A stretch of 64,000 bases of DNA from Edolisoma coerulescens (Eukaryota > Chordata > Aves > Passeriformes > Campephagidae): the NCBI GenBank assembly GCA_013397115.1, contig VWZW01002470.1, positions 2,210,927 through 2,274,926 of the forward strand. The letters run 5' to 3'. This document shows, in pieces, positions 21,301-35,194 of the stretch; the first letter of the stretch is position 1, and every line of letters starts with the position of its first letter. A program made the position numbers and the translations under genes. The notes beneath the pieces are model-generated. The model ran no database searches. It was not told the DNA's origin and saw only the letters and a program-made list of their open reading frames with translations.

Positions 21301-24300
21301 ATCGCTGCGCTCACCTTGGAGCCCTTCCCTGCGAGATCTGCCATTGTCTGATGGCTGGCACTCATCGGCTGAGCTCTGAGGAGAGGGAGCCCTTTGCCTG
21401 CTCTGGCATTCAGTGGGCTCCGCAAAGCCTTCCAAACTTCCCAAGAATTCCTTGTGAGAATTTTAGGTGAGCTATCAAACTCCCCCTCATATGAATAAGG
21501 GCTGTCTGCCTCAGGAAGATTATTCAGATTTTTTTTTTCAGAAGCAGAGGTGATCCCCACCATGCAGAACCATGTTATAAGAGAAAAGCTGATTACAGGA
21601 TGTGCACAGTCCCTCCCTGGACTCTTCTCTGCCGTGTCTCACCCAACCTCTGTGTATGGATGTGCATAATTCAGTGGACTGAGATACAGCAGGTAAGAAC
21701 AGGGTCCCAAACCCTTTTCTTGTAGTTTGTTTGAAAAGCAGGACTCCTTATAATGGAGGGAGAAGGGAAATGAAGATGTGATATTTGCAAGAGAACTATG
21801 ACTGGTGCAAATCTCGGTGTGGAGTTATTCATTCCTTCAGGACTGCTGGGAATGAAGGTGCAATTCCAATTTGTTGGTTTCCAAAGTAAAAAAGATTTGT
21901 TCTATCACCCTCAGATATTGAGAGGAGGTTTCAGCACGATTTCATCTGGATCTTTCAGCCTTCTTCCCTCAGACATGTGCAGACGGGAGATTTCCTTTCC
22001 TCTGCAGTCACAGATGGATAGGTGTGAGTCCTGAAAGGCTTTCACAAGCTGAAACACATCTTTCCACATTAGCAGACATGTAGATGGAGAGGCCACTCAC
22101 ATGGAATCTGCAGCTGTCCTTCCTCCTGTTATGGACAAAAAACCATCCAGAGAAGTGGCCTGGACAACTCATTGCAGCAAGAAGGCTTTCTTCCAAATCC
22201 TTGTGGCTGGCTGGCATGGAAATGTCAGTTTAGGCTCTTTGGATTACAGCAATTCCTCATTCCCAGAGCTCCTTGTAAAACTTATGACTGCATTTATGAG
22301 AAAAGGTAATTTTCTTAATACAGCAGCTGTGTCCTGCAGAAGCAAGCTCCCCTGCACTATGTTATTCCTCATACAATTTTAAAGTTCATCTACCTTAAGC
22401 AAATCTGGCTGTTTCAGCTAAAAGTTGTGCAGCCTTAGGCATTCTTTATCAGATGAGCAGAGGATCTTTTTAACACCTCGAGTTTCCGAGTTCCATATCT
22501 TCCACTAAATCAATCTCCCTCTCACGATTTGTATTTATACCAATGCCCAATTCCATTACAACTCTCTCTTATGCTTTCTCAATTTCCTCTATTATTCTTT
22601 TCTAAGTCTATAATATAATTTCAGTGGCTAACTCAGAGGCTGTCACTTCATATTTACAAACTGAAACTTGAATGTGCATTACCACTTTATTTCTATGAAA
22701 ATCCATGATAACTAATGCACTGATTCAATTTCTACCAAGAGGCTTACGTTTGGCTTCCTATCTGGCCTCTAACCTTCATTGCTCCAAACAAACTTTTACA
22801 TCTCTATTTACATACTGGGATCATTAAAGTTATTTTATCTCCCTGTCTCAGTGGCTTCAGAAGCTGTAATGGATTTAGGCAGGAGTTTAATTAGAAACTG
22901 CTCTTTTCTGTATTTCAGGCTACATTTCACGTGAAAGGGTAAAATATGCCTCTAACAAATGAAAGGCTTGATGTAAGCCCCCCAAAGCCCCAGGCTAGGT
23001 AAGTTTTAGTGGAGCAGACAATTGGACAGTGGGAGATCCTGGTGCTGGGTCCATCCCACAGGAAGCTGGCATTCATTTTACACCAGTTTATGTCTTCGTA
23101 AGAAAATCGCCCTCAGCAGCTTGCCTCTGTTTTGCCATGACACCCATGCAGACACAGTCAGGTTGTTTTCAGCAAGGCTTTTCCTTATTTTCTTTCTTCA
23201 GTGAGCGTGGAATATCCCAGAGTTACACCTCAGAGACGCTCTGGTCAGCCTCGTGCCCCGCACCCCTGTCCTGCTGTGCAGGGCAGAGGAACCACACGAG
23301 GCTTTTCCAGGTAACTGCGCTGGGCACCGCAGGGGCAGCTCCTGACTGCAGTGCCAGGCTGGGCTCAGGGAAAGAAAACACCCAACTCCAGAAGAGCCTG
23401 GCTCGGTGACGGCCTCATTATGGTTCTACAATTAAAACTCATTAAAACTTGGGGCAGCCCTGCAGTGCCCATGGGATCTGCCTGCACAGGGACTGGCTCC
23501 AGAACACGCTGGGTTCCACCAGCACTGGAGCAGATTCTGTCCTCACTGCTTCCTGTGCTGCTCCGTGAAGGAAGTCCTCTCTCAGATAATGAGATTCTGG
23601 GACCATCCTGTTCATCCCTCTTCCCCAGTAATTTCTTTTCTGCAGTTTTCCTGTGTTGAGCACGCTTTATGATACTTAATGTCCCATTTTATCCACTCAG
23701 TTTTATGCACTCGGCAGCAACAAAACAACCAACCAGCCTGTGAAGAAAACTCTTATCAGTAATTAGCCTCGCTGGAGATCAGATGATAACTGTCAGCCGT
23801 GGGTACTGAAGAGTCCAGGATGAGGTTAATCACACCTCCACACAGCTCCCCGAGCAGCCTGAGCTGCAAAGAAGCGAGTATCAATGAATGCTGTCCCGCT
23901 GAATCTGCGCGGGGAAGAGAGAGCTCCAGATGAGATTAGACACACACATTGTTTGACCTGGGAACAAAGGGCACAATTTGGAAAACTACTTGTCAAGGTG
24001 TCTTCAGAAATTAGCGTAGCACATCCAGCTGCACTGCCAGAGGGGCTGCTTCCCATCCGTCTGCAGGCCTGTGTGAAATCCTTGCCGTGCAATTCGGAGC
24101 CCTAGGGAAACACTGGCTTTCAAGATTCGTTACAAGCTTGAAACTCAGCTCAGCATCATCAAAACGTGTGAGGAACTTTCAAGGAAACACGGGCTGACTT
24201 ATGGCTGTGGCACTGGAACGGCCGAAATTGGCTCTGGCTGATCCTCGCTTTCAGCGGGAAGCCGATGCCAGACAAACCCATCCAGCGACAGCGAGAGCCG

Positions 24301-27300
24301 TGCTCAGACACAAACAATCTCCCAGGAAGGAACAGACTTCCTCTTCTCTTCATCACACAAAGTGCAGCACAATCCCATTAACTGCACTGGGTTAAACTGG
24401 GATTTCAGTGGCGGAAATGAGATCCAGTCATTAACAGAAGCTGTGTGTGTGTGCGAGACCGATCTCTTCTGTCAGTGACAGACCAGTGCAATTAACATAA
24501 TGCTCACAGACAATGCATAAAATACAGTTTAGTACCACCCATTGTGCCTTTGGAAGCCGACTCACCAGGGCAAATGATACTTCCCTTCATTACTGAGGTT
24601 TCACTTCTCCCTCTCTGCCTTTTAGTGGAATGAAATGGAGCATGTAATGGAACGTCATATTCATAGATTTCATTTTGGTATCAGCTCCAGGTCTGCACAA
24701 AATCTCAAACACTACAGCAGCTTTTCACATGCTCACAAATGCTCAAAGAAATTGCTGAGGGCACTCAAATCCTGAAGTCTAAAGAAGATGCCCTAAATTC
24801 ACTCAAACAAAACCCCTTTGCAGCTGCAAAATAATTACCTGCTTGCAAATAATCACATTGTTTTTAACAGTTATTATACTGAACAGATTATTTAAGTTGG
24901 GAGAAAATATCAGCTTTTTATAATACCCACCTGCTCTAAATACACAGTTACACTTTTAACTAAAATTGAAGAGCCATTAAAGCCACTTTTTGTAGGTGCT
25001 TAGGTTTGTAATTTGCAATTAAATTAATTGGATTTGAATGCCTAAATTGATTCAGAAATCAGGCTTATCATCCAATAACCACTTAAACAGGACGATGCTG
25101 CAAACCAAGGCTGAAACAGGGAAGTTGTTCAGCATTTCTGTGGGCAGCTGATGGGGGAAACCAATAGCAGCACCCAGGCCACAGTCTCAGAAAAGGAGAC
25201 CAGAGCCTGTCACACGTGCAAAGCACAAGAACTGCTACAGATAATCACTTCTGGTAATAAACTGCACTCAGAGAACTCCTTGTGTTCTGGCATCTCAAGC
25301 ACTTTTCAGATGTTTTTGACTGATTTACCTTCTTTTCTCTTCAAATCCTTAAGTACTGCGTAATTTTTTTACATAACTGCAAAGACAAAAAGTACATGGG
25401 TGGCCAAGAGTCACCATCCTAAAAGGAATGCAAAATGCTCCAGACAGGGAACAAAAGAGAAGAAATCTTCAGTCAACCGACCTGCACAGACTCTGTTATG
25501 TAAGAAATCTGAAAGTATTTCTAAATCCCTCCTTACTCAGCCACTGATATTTTATCATGACAGAATTTTGTATGGGCTGTGATTAAGTGAAATGTAACAG
25601 GAGTGATTTCTGCAGAGTCTGTGCTCTGTCCTAGTTAGGGTTATGTATGTTATTAACAACATAATGACGATGCTTATACATTACATTTTACGTCTCAAAG
25701 CATTCTTTGGGGATTTAGCATTAATGCTCTTTATCTGCCAAGGTAATTCAGAGCCATTACACACCTTTTGTGTGCATCTCTGCCGAGACAGATCAAATAA
25801 ATGGCACAATGGCCCGGAGATGTCACAGCTGAAAGCACATGCCAGAGCCCACGCTATCACCAGCACATTTCAGTGCAGCCTCTCAGAAACCATCCGAGGG
25901 GTTATCCAATTGTTATCCCATCTTATTAAGGAAGAAATGAAAATCAAGTGCCACACACCGTGTGCAGGCTGAGCCCTCATTAGAATCTGCAACGCCTAAA
26001 ATCCCATCCAGGTTTACCCATTAGAGCACGATTCCTTCCTTCATTAGAATGAAGGCAGAACAGGACAGCATTAAAAATTCAGGTTCATTACGGCCTTTCA
26101 ACCCCAGCCTCCCCTCCTCCTGCACAGATGCACGTCCAGAATCACCCCTTGTTCTTCCAGTTGCCTCTGAGCCCTCCAGGAATCCTGCAAGTATTCCATG
26201 GCTGATGTTCAGGATACTTCAGCTCTGACCAGCAGTTTCTCTGTTAACTCCAGAACATGAGCCTCATCCTCAGCAAGCACTGACACAGCCCTTGGGTTTG
26301 AGCACATGTAAATCAGCTGAAAATATCTTGTCACATTTATTTTTATTTTAGCAAGACCAACCCCTTCCACGCCTAATACAACACCTGGAGAGTCCTGCAA
26401 ATGATAAGCAAAGGCAAAGTCATTTAGTGGCTATGCTGTATCTGATGTGTTCAGAAAAAGCCTAAACTGGGCTGAGAAGAAAGTCATTTCCATGGCACTG
26501 TGTGACTTTTTAGTTTGTGGTAACAAAGCAGCGCAGAGCTTTGTGCCACGATCCGGAGGACGGCTCAGAGCCGGCACCACGAGCCATAAATACCTCACCC
26601 CACCAGGGAGAGTGGCAGACGGCCCCTGCGACTGCAGAACGCACCGGGAACTTTTTAAGAGGAAGAATGGCAATTTATAATCATTAATGCAAGCTCCTGC
26701 TTTGGAGACAGGTGTTAGCGGATGATGTGAGCCCAATTTAGCTCGTTCCTATCAGTGCAACATCACCACGCGCTTCCAGCGCTGCTCTGCTGCCCCAGCC
26801 CAGGGGAGGGAAGCAGAGAACTCATCTCCCTCAGCACATCTTCTCTAGACATAAACCAACCTCTTCTCACGGAGATGATGGAGCGTTTCTGGGGTTCAGT
26901 GTGCAATGAGGGTTTGGAAAGCAGCTAAAAACCCCTCAATGCCCTTTGCAAGTCCAGGGGATTTGGACATTCCCACAGGAGTTTGGTGTCTCCCACTGCC
27001 CAGATCTGACACTCAGAAACAGGTGAAGCACCTGGAAAATCTTCACCATCCTTCCTGAGCACCTTCCCGGAGGGGATTCACAGGCACAGGGATGGGATCA
27101 GCCTTCTCCAGGGACGGGAATGACGGCCAGGCTAACGACGTGAGAGCAAGGGAATGTCTGAGCAAAGCCCTGGTGCCATTTCAACAAACTCACAGCAGAA
27201 AGCAGCACTCCTGGCCACCCTCACCCTCTGCTACCGAGTCCTGCTCCAGAGCCACTCCTTTCCCAGGGCTGGCACTGTGAGCATCCCAAGTGAACCCAGT

Positions 27301-30300
27301 CAGGGAGCAGGGAGCTGAGCAGGCAGACAGCTCATTCACCAAAAAAAGAAATGGATTCATTTTCACTCAGCTGCACTCCTGGGCAGCAGAGACAGGGATG
27401 GCAGCTCCGTGTTAGCTTTAAACAGTCACAGAACTGCACCTCAGCAGTGCTTTAGCACATCAGGGACATTCATCAGCCCCTTCTGGGTTCAGCAAATGAT
27501 TAAATTTGCTCACTGAGATCCCCCTTGGCATTACTGTTCGGATATTCTTTAGATTTTGCCTCATTCTTTTTATGGACATTGACATATTCCTCCCTATAAA
27601 GGAAGAGAAATACCCACATACCATCCCTGGCTCTACAAACACATATTCTTTCCCATGAAGCACAAAACCCCCAGATTCCCGGGTATCTTCTGTAGAATTT
27701 TGAAGAAGCCTCAATTCAGAAATTATTTGGATTTTTTTTTCCATTACAGAGCAGTTTTTTATCTTATGAGCTTATAGCTTTTTAGAAATACAAAGGAAGT
27801 GCAGGGAACAGTGACTGTGGCAGCCCCACGGGGGCTTTCAGTATGGATGATTACAAAAAGGCAAATAACACCTCAGAAACCTTGTTGCTCCCCAAGATTC
27901 GCATCAGAATGATGAATTGGCAGAATATGAAAGAGACAAATCCAGTAACTTCAACAGCTCTAGGTGAATTTCAGACAATTCCTGGGAGATGCAAGTCTGT
28001 TGTATTGGTTCTACATCCAGAATTCATCTTTGCCACGTCTGTTTTTCATGCCAGAGAGATTAAAATTGTGCCTTCTCCCTCTATAACCAACACCAGCACC
28101 ACATGAACTGAACTCACAGTTATTGTTACAACTTTTAGTTTTGACAGTGCGTTTTCCTGAGTTTGTCCTGATTACTAGAGCAGAGCAGAAAAAGCATTTT
28201 CATTTTTAAAGTCGCTTCATCCTAAGGTGAAAAGGTCAGATGGATTCCGATGTCAGGAATACTGAAACTGAGTTTAAATGACAGGACATGACTTCATCAT
28301 TTTCTATCAAAATGAAATGTTTAGACATTGCAGAGAATGAAAACATACATTTGCTGACTTAAATCAAGATTGTTTCCAAGATGGATCAGAAATTTTTGGC
28401 ATGGAATAAAGCAGTTCAGCTGGTGAGAGAAACCACATTATCTTATGGAAAGTCATGGCATGAACTTGATCTTCACTAAACTCTCAAGGCACAGATTTAT
28501 CAGTTATGTTATATATTATGTATATAAAATACTGCACATTCTGGTCAGCAGTTTACCAGATCACTGCTTCTCAGGCAGGGGCTTGCTCTTCCTCGCTCTT
28601 CCCACTTTGCCCTGTCCCCAGTGCAGGAGGAATCCTCCTCTCCTGCCCTTCTCCCTGCACTAACCCCTGCAGCAAGCACAGGGTGAGCACTCGTCTGACC
28701 AGCTCAGTTTTTAGACCCAATGAGCCAAAATGAGCACCTCAGCTCACTCTAAGCTTGGCTTAAACTTGACAGATCACCGGGAACTGGGATCCTTCCCACT
28801 CCTGGTTCAAAGTTTTGTGTATCTTCACACTGCCTCCACGGGGGCTCAAACCTTTGCCCTGCAGCTGTGAGGGTTCTCCCTTCCAGCTGAAAATGTGTGT
28901 GATCCCACGGATCCAGGGATGTGCTGTGAGAGGAACACCCACGGACTGAAGCACAGGGCTGAGATCTGCAGCGCTGGAGCTGCCAGGGCTCAGCTAAGGA
29001 GCAGATCCTGGACTCGATTTTCTCCCTTTGATTTTTCACTGTCACTGCACTGACTTTGGAAGAATTAAACGTCTCCCTGAAGTGCACCAGTGTAAGGAAG
29101 AAAAGGAACAGCTGTTAAAAGTTTAATGCTTTAAAACACTGTCTGCTTCAGGCTGCTTTAACTGCTCTGACACTTCATCTTCTGTAAAGCCTGGCACATG
29201 ATTAAAACGACGTTATCTTGATAAAACCACACTAAGTGTTACTGGAAGAATTACTAGCCTGCAGTAATATTTCACGAACGGCCAGGTGTGCTGTCCTCCC
29301 CTCTAACACACCCAGAGAGGCAGAGCAGAGCAGCTGCCAACCCTTCCCCAGGCCAGCAGCGAGTGCCCAGCACGGAGTGATGCTGCAGGGGGGGTTCCCA
29401 GCTCTGCAGCATCCCCGAGGGCAGCAGGGAGGGACCAACACTCCTGGTGAGCAGCAGAGAGGGACCAACCAAGTGTGGTTACTCTGTCATGCAGGACCAA
29501 CTAATTTCCAATCATTTGTCAATAAAAATATTGTTTCAATGGACGAAATTCTGCCCTGACATATTCACCCAAAGTTCAGGTAGGTGCAGCCTGGCACAAA
29601 ATGAGTCAGTGCAGAGCTTGGACCAGCTCTTTAAAGTTCTTTGAAGTCTCAGATGAAAGAAGTGAGTAATAAATGTGGACCCTGAAACGCAAAGAAGAAT
29701 GAGGTATCCTCATTCTGCAAGGAAAATGAGCTTAACCTCATCATCAATCAACACCAAAAAACCAGCAATAAAAGCTAAGCCACGAAGACATAATCAATCT
29801 GTTAGATGCTACTTGACAGATGCATTGAAAAACAGCAACAGTAAAGACCCAAAGAAATTTGTAATTTTAATCTTTGCATTTCAATGGGCATCTTAAGGAG
29901 ATTTTTCATCCATTTTCTATTCACTACTCTAATGCCCAGAGAACAGAAGCTCTAATTACTGCTGCATGCTGAAGGCTGGCCAGTAATTATCTGTCTTTAT
30001 CTTCATTAGGTGCCTGTGAACAAGGCTTGGTCTGAGACAGAGCAGGTAAACTGGAAACTCAGAGGCACAGCTTCAATTAAGAGCTCACTTTAAACTGGCA
30101 ACTCATTTTAGCTCTGCAGAAACCTCTCCGCTGCTGCAGGAGGGGAGAGCAGGAGCCCAGAGCGTCCTGCCCTGTGATGGTGACAGCCTGGTTTGGCACA
30201 GGGCTGGCACTGACCCCACTGCCACTGGTGTGTACGTGAATAACACCAAGCACACGAGCATTGGTCGGTAGATTCGTGTCCTTACAGGCAATAATTAAAC

Positions 30301-31921
30301 TTCAGGAAGCCAAACTGATTGTTTACGTGTCTTCCAAATGATGTATTTGGTTTCAAAATCTTTTTTTCCAATTCACCAAATAAAATTAAATAGTAGATGA
30401 GTGAGCTAGTAAGGACTTAGTCCATGAACTCCCACAACAGAAGGACAAATAATTTCCTTCTGTTTTTAAATCTAGATTAAGTTCAACAATTTTCTGTATT
30501 TAGCAGATTTACCACATCTAAAAGGGCTTTATAGAAGAAAAAAAACCCAAACCCTAAAGGTTACCACCAATACAGTAGAAAGACACCTTTAATCAGAAGA
30601 TACCAACATGTTGGCTAATCAGATAAATAGGAACACTGAGTAGATTCTAAAAGGGAAGCATAAAAAATACTTAACTTTGTAATTACTGGGGTTCATCTCA
30701 TGTATAAGAAATTACCACAAAGAAATTATTTACAAGAAGTCCAATGAGCATAAAAATTGCAATTTTTTTTTTTGGTCAGAAAAGATCTTTAGAGACAGCT
30801 CAAGAAAGACCATTCACACCTCTGCCCAGCTTTGTTCTTCACTTATTCTGCCCCGAGTTGTGACACGAAGCCACCAAACTTGTGGGTATGTCTCCAACTC
30901 CCAACCATTTCCCATATGACAGTAAGAAGAATCTATTCATGTGAGCCTACAGAGGCAAAAAACGCCCTCCAGGAAGGGTGGTTTGGAGGTGCTGGGCTCA
31001 GGGAGGCTTTGGAGCCACACACAGCCCTGAGCTGCTGCAGTCCAAACCCAGAGGAGCCGAGGGAAAGGCAGAACCCTCAGCGATCCAGGGCAAGGCCAAC
31101 CTCCCAGAGGCCAAGTCCTCAATAAGGAGCAGCTCACACGAGATAATGGGATAGCAGCTAGGAGGGGGGCCTGGAGGGTTTGTAATCGGTTTGTGACATG
31201 CTGGTTATCTGAAAAAAAAAAAAAAATTCAATTTTAACTGTTATTTGTAGCTGCGTCTCTCTATTTGTTTCCTCTTCTCCAGGGACAGCCACAGAGGAGT
31301 TTGTGAGAAGATAAAAGCTGCTGCAGACAAGGCAACTTTGTGTCACCGTGCTGGGACCCTCTGTGCCTTATCTGCCCCTGCCACCACTGCTGAGCAGCTC
31401 CTTCCACTCAGTCATTCACCAAGCAGATAGAAATATGCAGGATTTCCTACAAGATTTTAGTACTAATACTGGTACTTGCTGAAAGCCTTCAGGAAGCACC
31501 GATTTTCTTGAGGCTCCAGCCTGACCCTCCGATTTCAGGGACAGAAAGGAACTTCAGGCACTCCTGCGAGCTCTGACCTCACCCTGGCCAGCAAAGCACA
31601 CCCTGAGCCACAACTGAGAGCAGCTGCCAACACCCCTGAACCTACACAGCCCATGGAGCTGGAAAGGGAAGGGGAGAGTCAACTCTGAAAACACTTTGGA
31701 AGTGGGGAGTGTCAGACAATCCCGAGTGTTTGGATGGAAAATCGTGATTCTGTGTTTGGTCTGTTCCTTCACTGAACCGAGCTGTACAGCAATAACAGCA
31801 GTAACAAATCTTGGTGTTCCAGCAGCAGAGCAGTTGAGAAAATGAAAGAACTCGTTCCATGAGAGAGCAGCACTGCTCTGCAGGGCCCCTGCCTTGGTGG
31901 GACGGAGCAGCCCGATCCTAC

Positions 31922-32065
31922 CTTAATGACGTCTTCATCTGATGATCTGCATTCCACAGACTCCACGAGATCCGTCACAGTCCCATCATCTTCCACAGAA
32001 ACCACTTTGACAGGGACAGCCACTGTTTTCCCAGTGAGAATAGCTGTGTTCAGGATCTCTGCTTC
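31922..32065 (-). CDS. TMEM132D: TMEM132 (probably TMEM132D) internal coding exon, first of four in the window
   Basis: This 144-bp exon encodes 48 residues in phase 0 at both ends, beginning EAEILNTAILTGKTV and ending SSDEDVIK. The acceptor reads tttctcttag|GAAGC and the donor AAG|GTAGGA on the minus strand; I chose both because they are consensus and join without a frameshift to the 5126-5331 exon. The sequence belongs to the conserved middle part of the TMEM132 ectodomain: a beta-strand-like segment (TVAVPVKVVSVEDDGTVTDL) followed by a cysteine in VECRSSDEDV. That cysteine may pair with one in the next exon (inference). Because its length is a multiple of three and it is phase-symmetric, skipping would remove 48 residues without changing frame. 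It is isolated by a 26.6 kb intron on one side and at least 31.9 kb on the other. By comparison with the usual nine-exon structure it is probably exon 5 (inference). Confidence 0.92.
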
Positions 32066-34951
32066 CTAAGAGAAAAGAAAAAAAGAGGCCCTTTAATAGA
32101 TATATTTTGCTGTTAATGCCTTGGTACCACCTAGATTCAGCTCTACTGTAATTCCCAATGGCTATGGCAAGAACTGTTCCAAGTGCAGCAGGCAGGAAAG
32201 GCAGATTTCCTCCCTGCAATCCTGGAACCAAACTCCCAGCTCTGACTCAGGGCTGGTGGGATATTTGTCATGCCCTAATTGCTGTTTCATGAATGCTCAC
32301 CGAGTGCCAGAGCAGCCCAGCACCCGGGAGTGACCCTGCACCCCATAAACAAATGCACCTGGATGTGGCAGCAGTGAAATCTCCAGCCTGAGCAGCACAC
32401 TAGGTATCTTGCTTATCACATAAAAATGCCTCAAGTCTTGCTGGTTTACCCACAAATCTGTTTTCAGAAAGCCTCCTACAAATGCTGACATTCTGTGCCT
32501 GGGGCTGCACCTCTGCCTGCACGCTCAGGCTGGCCATGCACATGGGCACAGCTCGAGGGGCAGGATTGGAGCTGCTCCTGGGGATGCAGTCTTGGCAAAG
32601 TCAGCACCTCAGAGCCTGTAAACAGCGGCACTGCCTCCCCTGACAGGTAACAGGGCTTCCCTTGCTCCCCTCCAGTGGAATCAGTTTGAGACTCAGGTCC
32701 CGTGTAAATGACTCTGCACCACAGGACTGGGGGCAATCAGACCCTCCTCAGTTTTCCAGGATTTATCCCGGCTCTTGGTGGGCAAGCACCTACCCACACC
32801 TCTTTCTTTACCTTTTGAAGAGGCTTGTGCACACCCAGCCTCTCTCGGGAAGAGGAGGGGTGCTGAGAGGGCCTGGGCTCCTCAGAGGACATGAGCTCTG
32901 TGGTGAGCAGTGCCTGTGGCACGTCACTCTTGTGAGGAGTACTGCAGAACACCTTCCTCCCGTTTGATTCACCACTTCTTATTTACAAGTGCTGAGCTCT
33001 GATTATCTGAAGAGCATCAGGCTAAACAGGGCTCTTTGTCACCCGGGTGTCACCTCTGTCTGGCACCACAGAATCGCTGATGTCTGCCAGGACACTCTGA
33101 GCACAAATTGCTGCCTGAGCCCTTCCACCCCTAATTGCAAGATCCTGCTCATTTCTGGAAAGGTCTCTGAGCCTTTCAGAGCTGTGCCTGTGAAGCTTGG
33201 ACCATCCTGCAGAACAAGAGCTCTTGATTTCAGCTGGCTCTTGTGCAATAAAGGCTTCCCAAGCCCCCCAAGTGCTAAATTCTCATTATCTAAATAGCTC
33301 CCACTATGAGCTCTGAGACTGATCTGATTTTACTCGTGGAAGACAAAAAAGTGGGAGATTGGATGCAAGTTACCAGAAGATGATGACTGCTCCTACTGCC
33401 TCTTGGGCTAAAGGGGAGAAGCTGAGAGTTCTCTCCTCTAAAGCATTCAGATCAAAAACGCCTTTTCCTCTTACTTAAAGAAACAGACACACTTTATTCA
33501 GACTCAAAGCAATATTTAAAGAAAGAAAAAAACCCCTCCTGGCCACTTGATAGCTGCTTTGCTAAGGTTGCCTCATCCTCACCATGATCTTCAGGGATGG
33601 GAGAAAGAGGATTTCACAAAAAGAGAACTTGAGAAGAAAATCCTCCCTCAGCACAAAAGCCCTTCAGATATTTTGAAACTGTAATTCATACAAAGGTGGG
33701 AATATCTGCCTGTACAGTCAGGTCTGTCTCGAGCACGCATTTGTTCTCAGTGCAGAATACATTGCTCAGGCAACTGAGTTCTCAGATTTGCAAATAAGTT
33801 CCCAGGCTCTTTGATTTTCCCCCACATCTGGGCTTTGTACCCAAGCTACTGCATGCAGGTTACTCAGAAGCTTCAGCTCCTGTAGGCTCCACAGGGCTGC
33901 AGCTGGGGGCAGCCTGACAGAACAAGCACTGTAAGGCATCCACCGTAATTACAGGATCCAGGTGTTAGGTGTCAGTGGTTTTGCACACACTTGGGCATGG
34001 ATCTCCTTTCACTGGGACTGTTGGAGGCCACACCACCCAGCAAGCTGCTCACACCTCGTACCAAGCTGAGAAGAGCTGCTCCCCCAGGCAGGACCAGCGC
34101 CCTCCCTCCCCTGGATCCACTGCAGTGTGACCCGTGCAATTATTTTATAAAGCAAAGGGAAGTTTGATAACCAAGCCTTTGAAGCAGTGTGATTAATGAG
34201 GTCTGCTTACCAAAGGCAAATGTAATTTCCCCTGGTAAGAACCAGTAACTGAGAATGATTCTCAAAAGCTCCACGAATTTCTTTTGAGTCTCCGAGTTTC
34301 CTGGAGCTAGCTCTGGGTATTCTGAGCACGGAGCGCGTCCCCATCCAGCTGTTCCGTGCCCCGGGATGGAATCCTGGCACAGCTCTGGCTGTCCCTGCCC
34401 TGCTCTCCTGGGCTATGGCACATCGGACCCACCGGGAGCTGCTGCGTGCCCGGAGCCCCCCGGCCGCTGCAGCCCGGCGGCTCTGTGCCTACCCCAGCTG
34501 GAAATAACCACAGCAGCTCCCAAGACAGCACCCACAAGCGTGAGTCCAGCACATTCCTCCCTGACTCTGGGGTAAGGAAGCACACACATCTTGTCTCTAT
34601 CTGAAATCAAAGCTCCCAGATACAAAGTTTTGTCTCTTCTGTCTGGATGCATGCCCCAGAGCCAGATTTCTGTTCAGAAACACAGAGTTTCCAGAACCGT
34701 GCATGGTCTGCACCCCTGCCATCAGCAGCACGTGATGGTGCTGCTGCCTCTCAGACCATCACAAAAATCTCCAAACCAGTCTTTGTCCCCCGTCTCTCCC
34801 AAAGAAATGAGGGAGGTGAGGGGCAAGAAGGAATGCCTGGAGTTCCTACAGATGGCTGAGGCGGTTCTCTGGCTTTCAGTCAGCAGCTGCTTGTTCAGTC
34901 TCAGGAAAGCAAAGCCACCCAGTGGGTCTCTGCAGCAGCAGGAGAGCAGAG

Positions 34952-35194
34952 CGGGCTGGCACTGGGATGGCACCGGGCTGGCACCAGGATGGCACCGGGC
35001 TGACACTGAGCTGACACCGGGCTGGGACTGGGCTGGGACCGGGCTGGGACTGGCCTGGCACTGGGCTNCGGGCTGGCACCGGGCTGGCACCGGGCTGGCA
35101 CTGAGCTGACACCGGGCTGGCACCGAGCTGACACCGGGCTGGCACCGGGCTGGCACCGGGCTGGCACCGGGCTGGCACTGGGCTGGCACCGGGC
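34952..35194. repeat. 11-bp GC-rich minisatellite, about 22 copies, with one unresolved base
   Basis: Tandem GGGCTGGCACC-type units with variants (GGGCTGACACC, GAGCTGACACC, GGGCTGGGACT) run for about 240 bp. A single N occurs at 35068 inside a unit that is also shortened (GGGCTnC). This suggests an unresolved or collapsed spot in the assembly. Translation gives periodic 11-residue peptides in every frame, which accounts for the long minus-strand open frames at 34722-35457. Confidence 0.95.

Larger units (their letters stand above)
5332..31921 (-). other. 26.6-kb intron between the 31922-32065 and 5126-5331 exons
   Basis: This is mostly unique AT-rich sequence. It holds minisatellites at 7738-7860 and 8802-9165, CR1 LINE fragments at 12371-12619 and about 18100-18320, and a CpG island at about 14512-14850. 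Short unique AT-rich segments with homeodomain-type motifs at about 13030-13260, 25640-26060 and 26650-26790 resemble conserved non-coding elements. No coding exon, tRNA or other structured RNA gene was recognised on either strand. Open frames of 100-230 codons here coincide with the GC-rich island or tandem repeats. Confidence 0.85.

Noticed and set aside
31213..31226. Poly-A run as a retroposon tail
   Set aside because: No retroposed body, target-site duplication or recognisable gene fragment is adjacent. It is a simple A tract.
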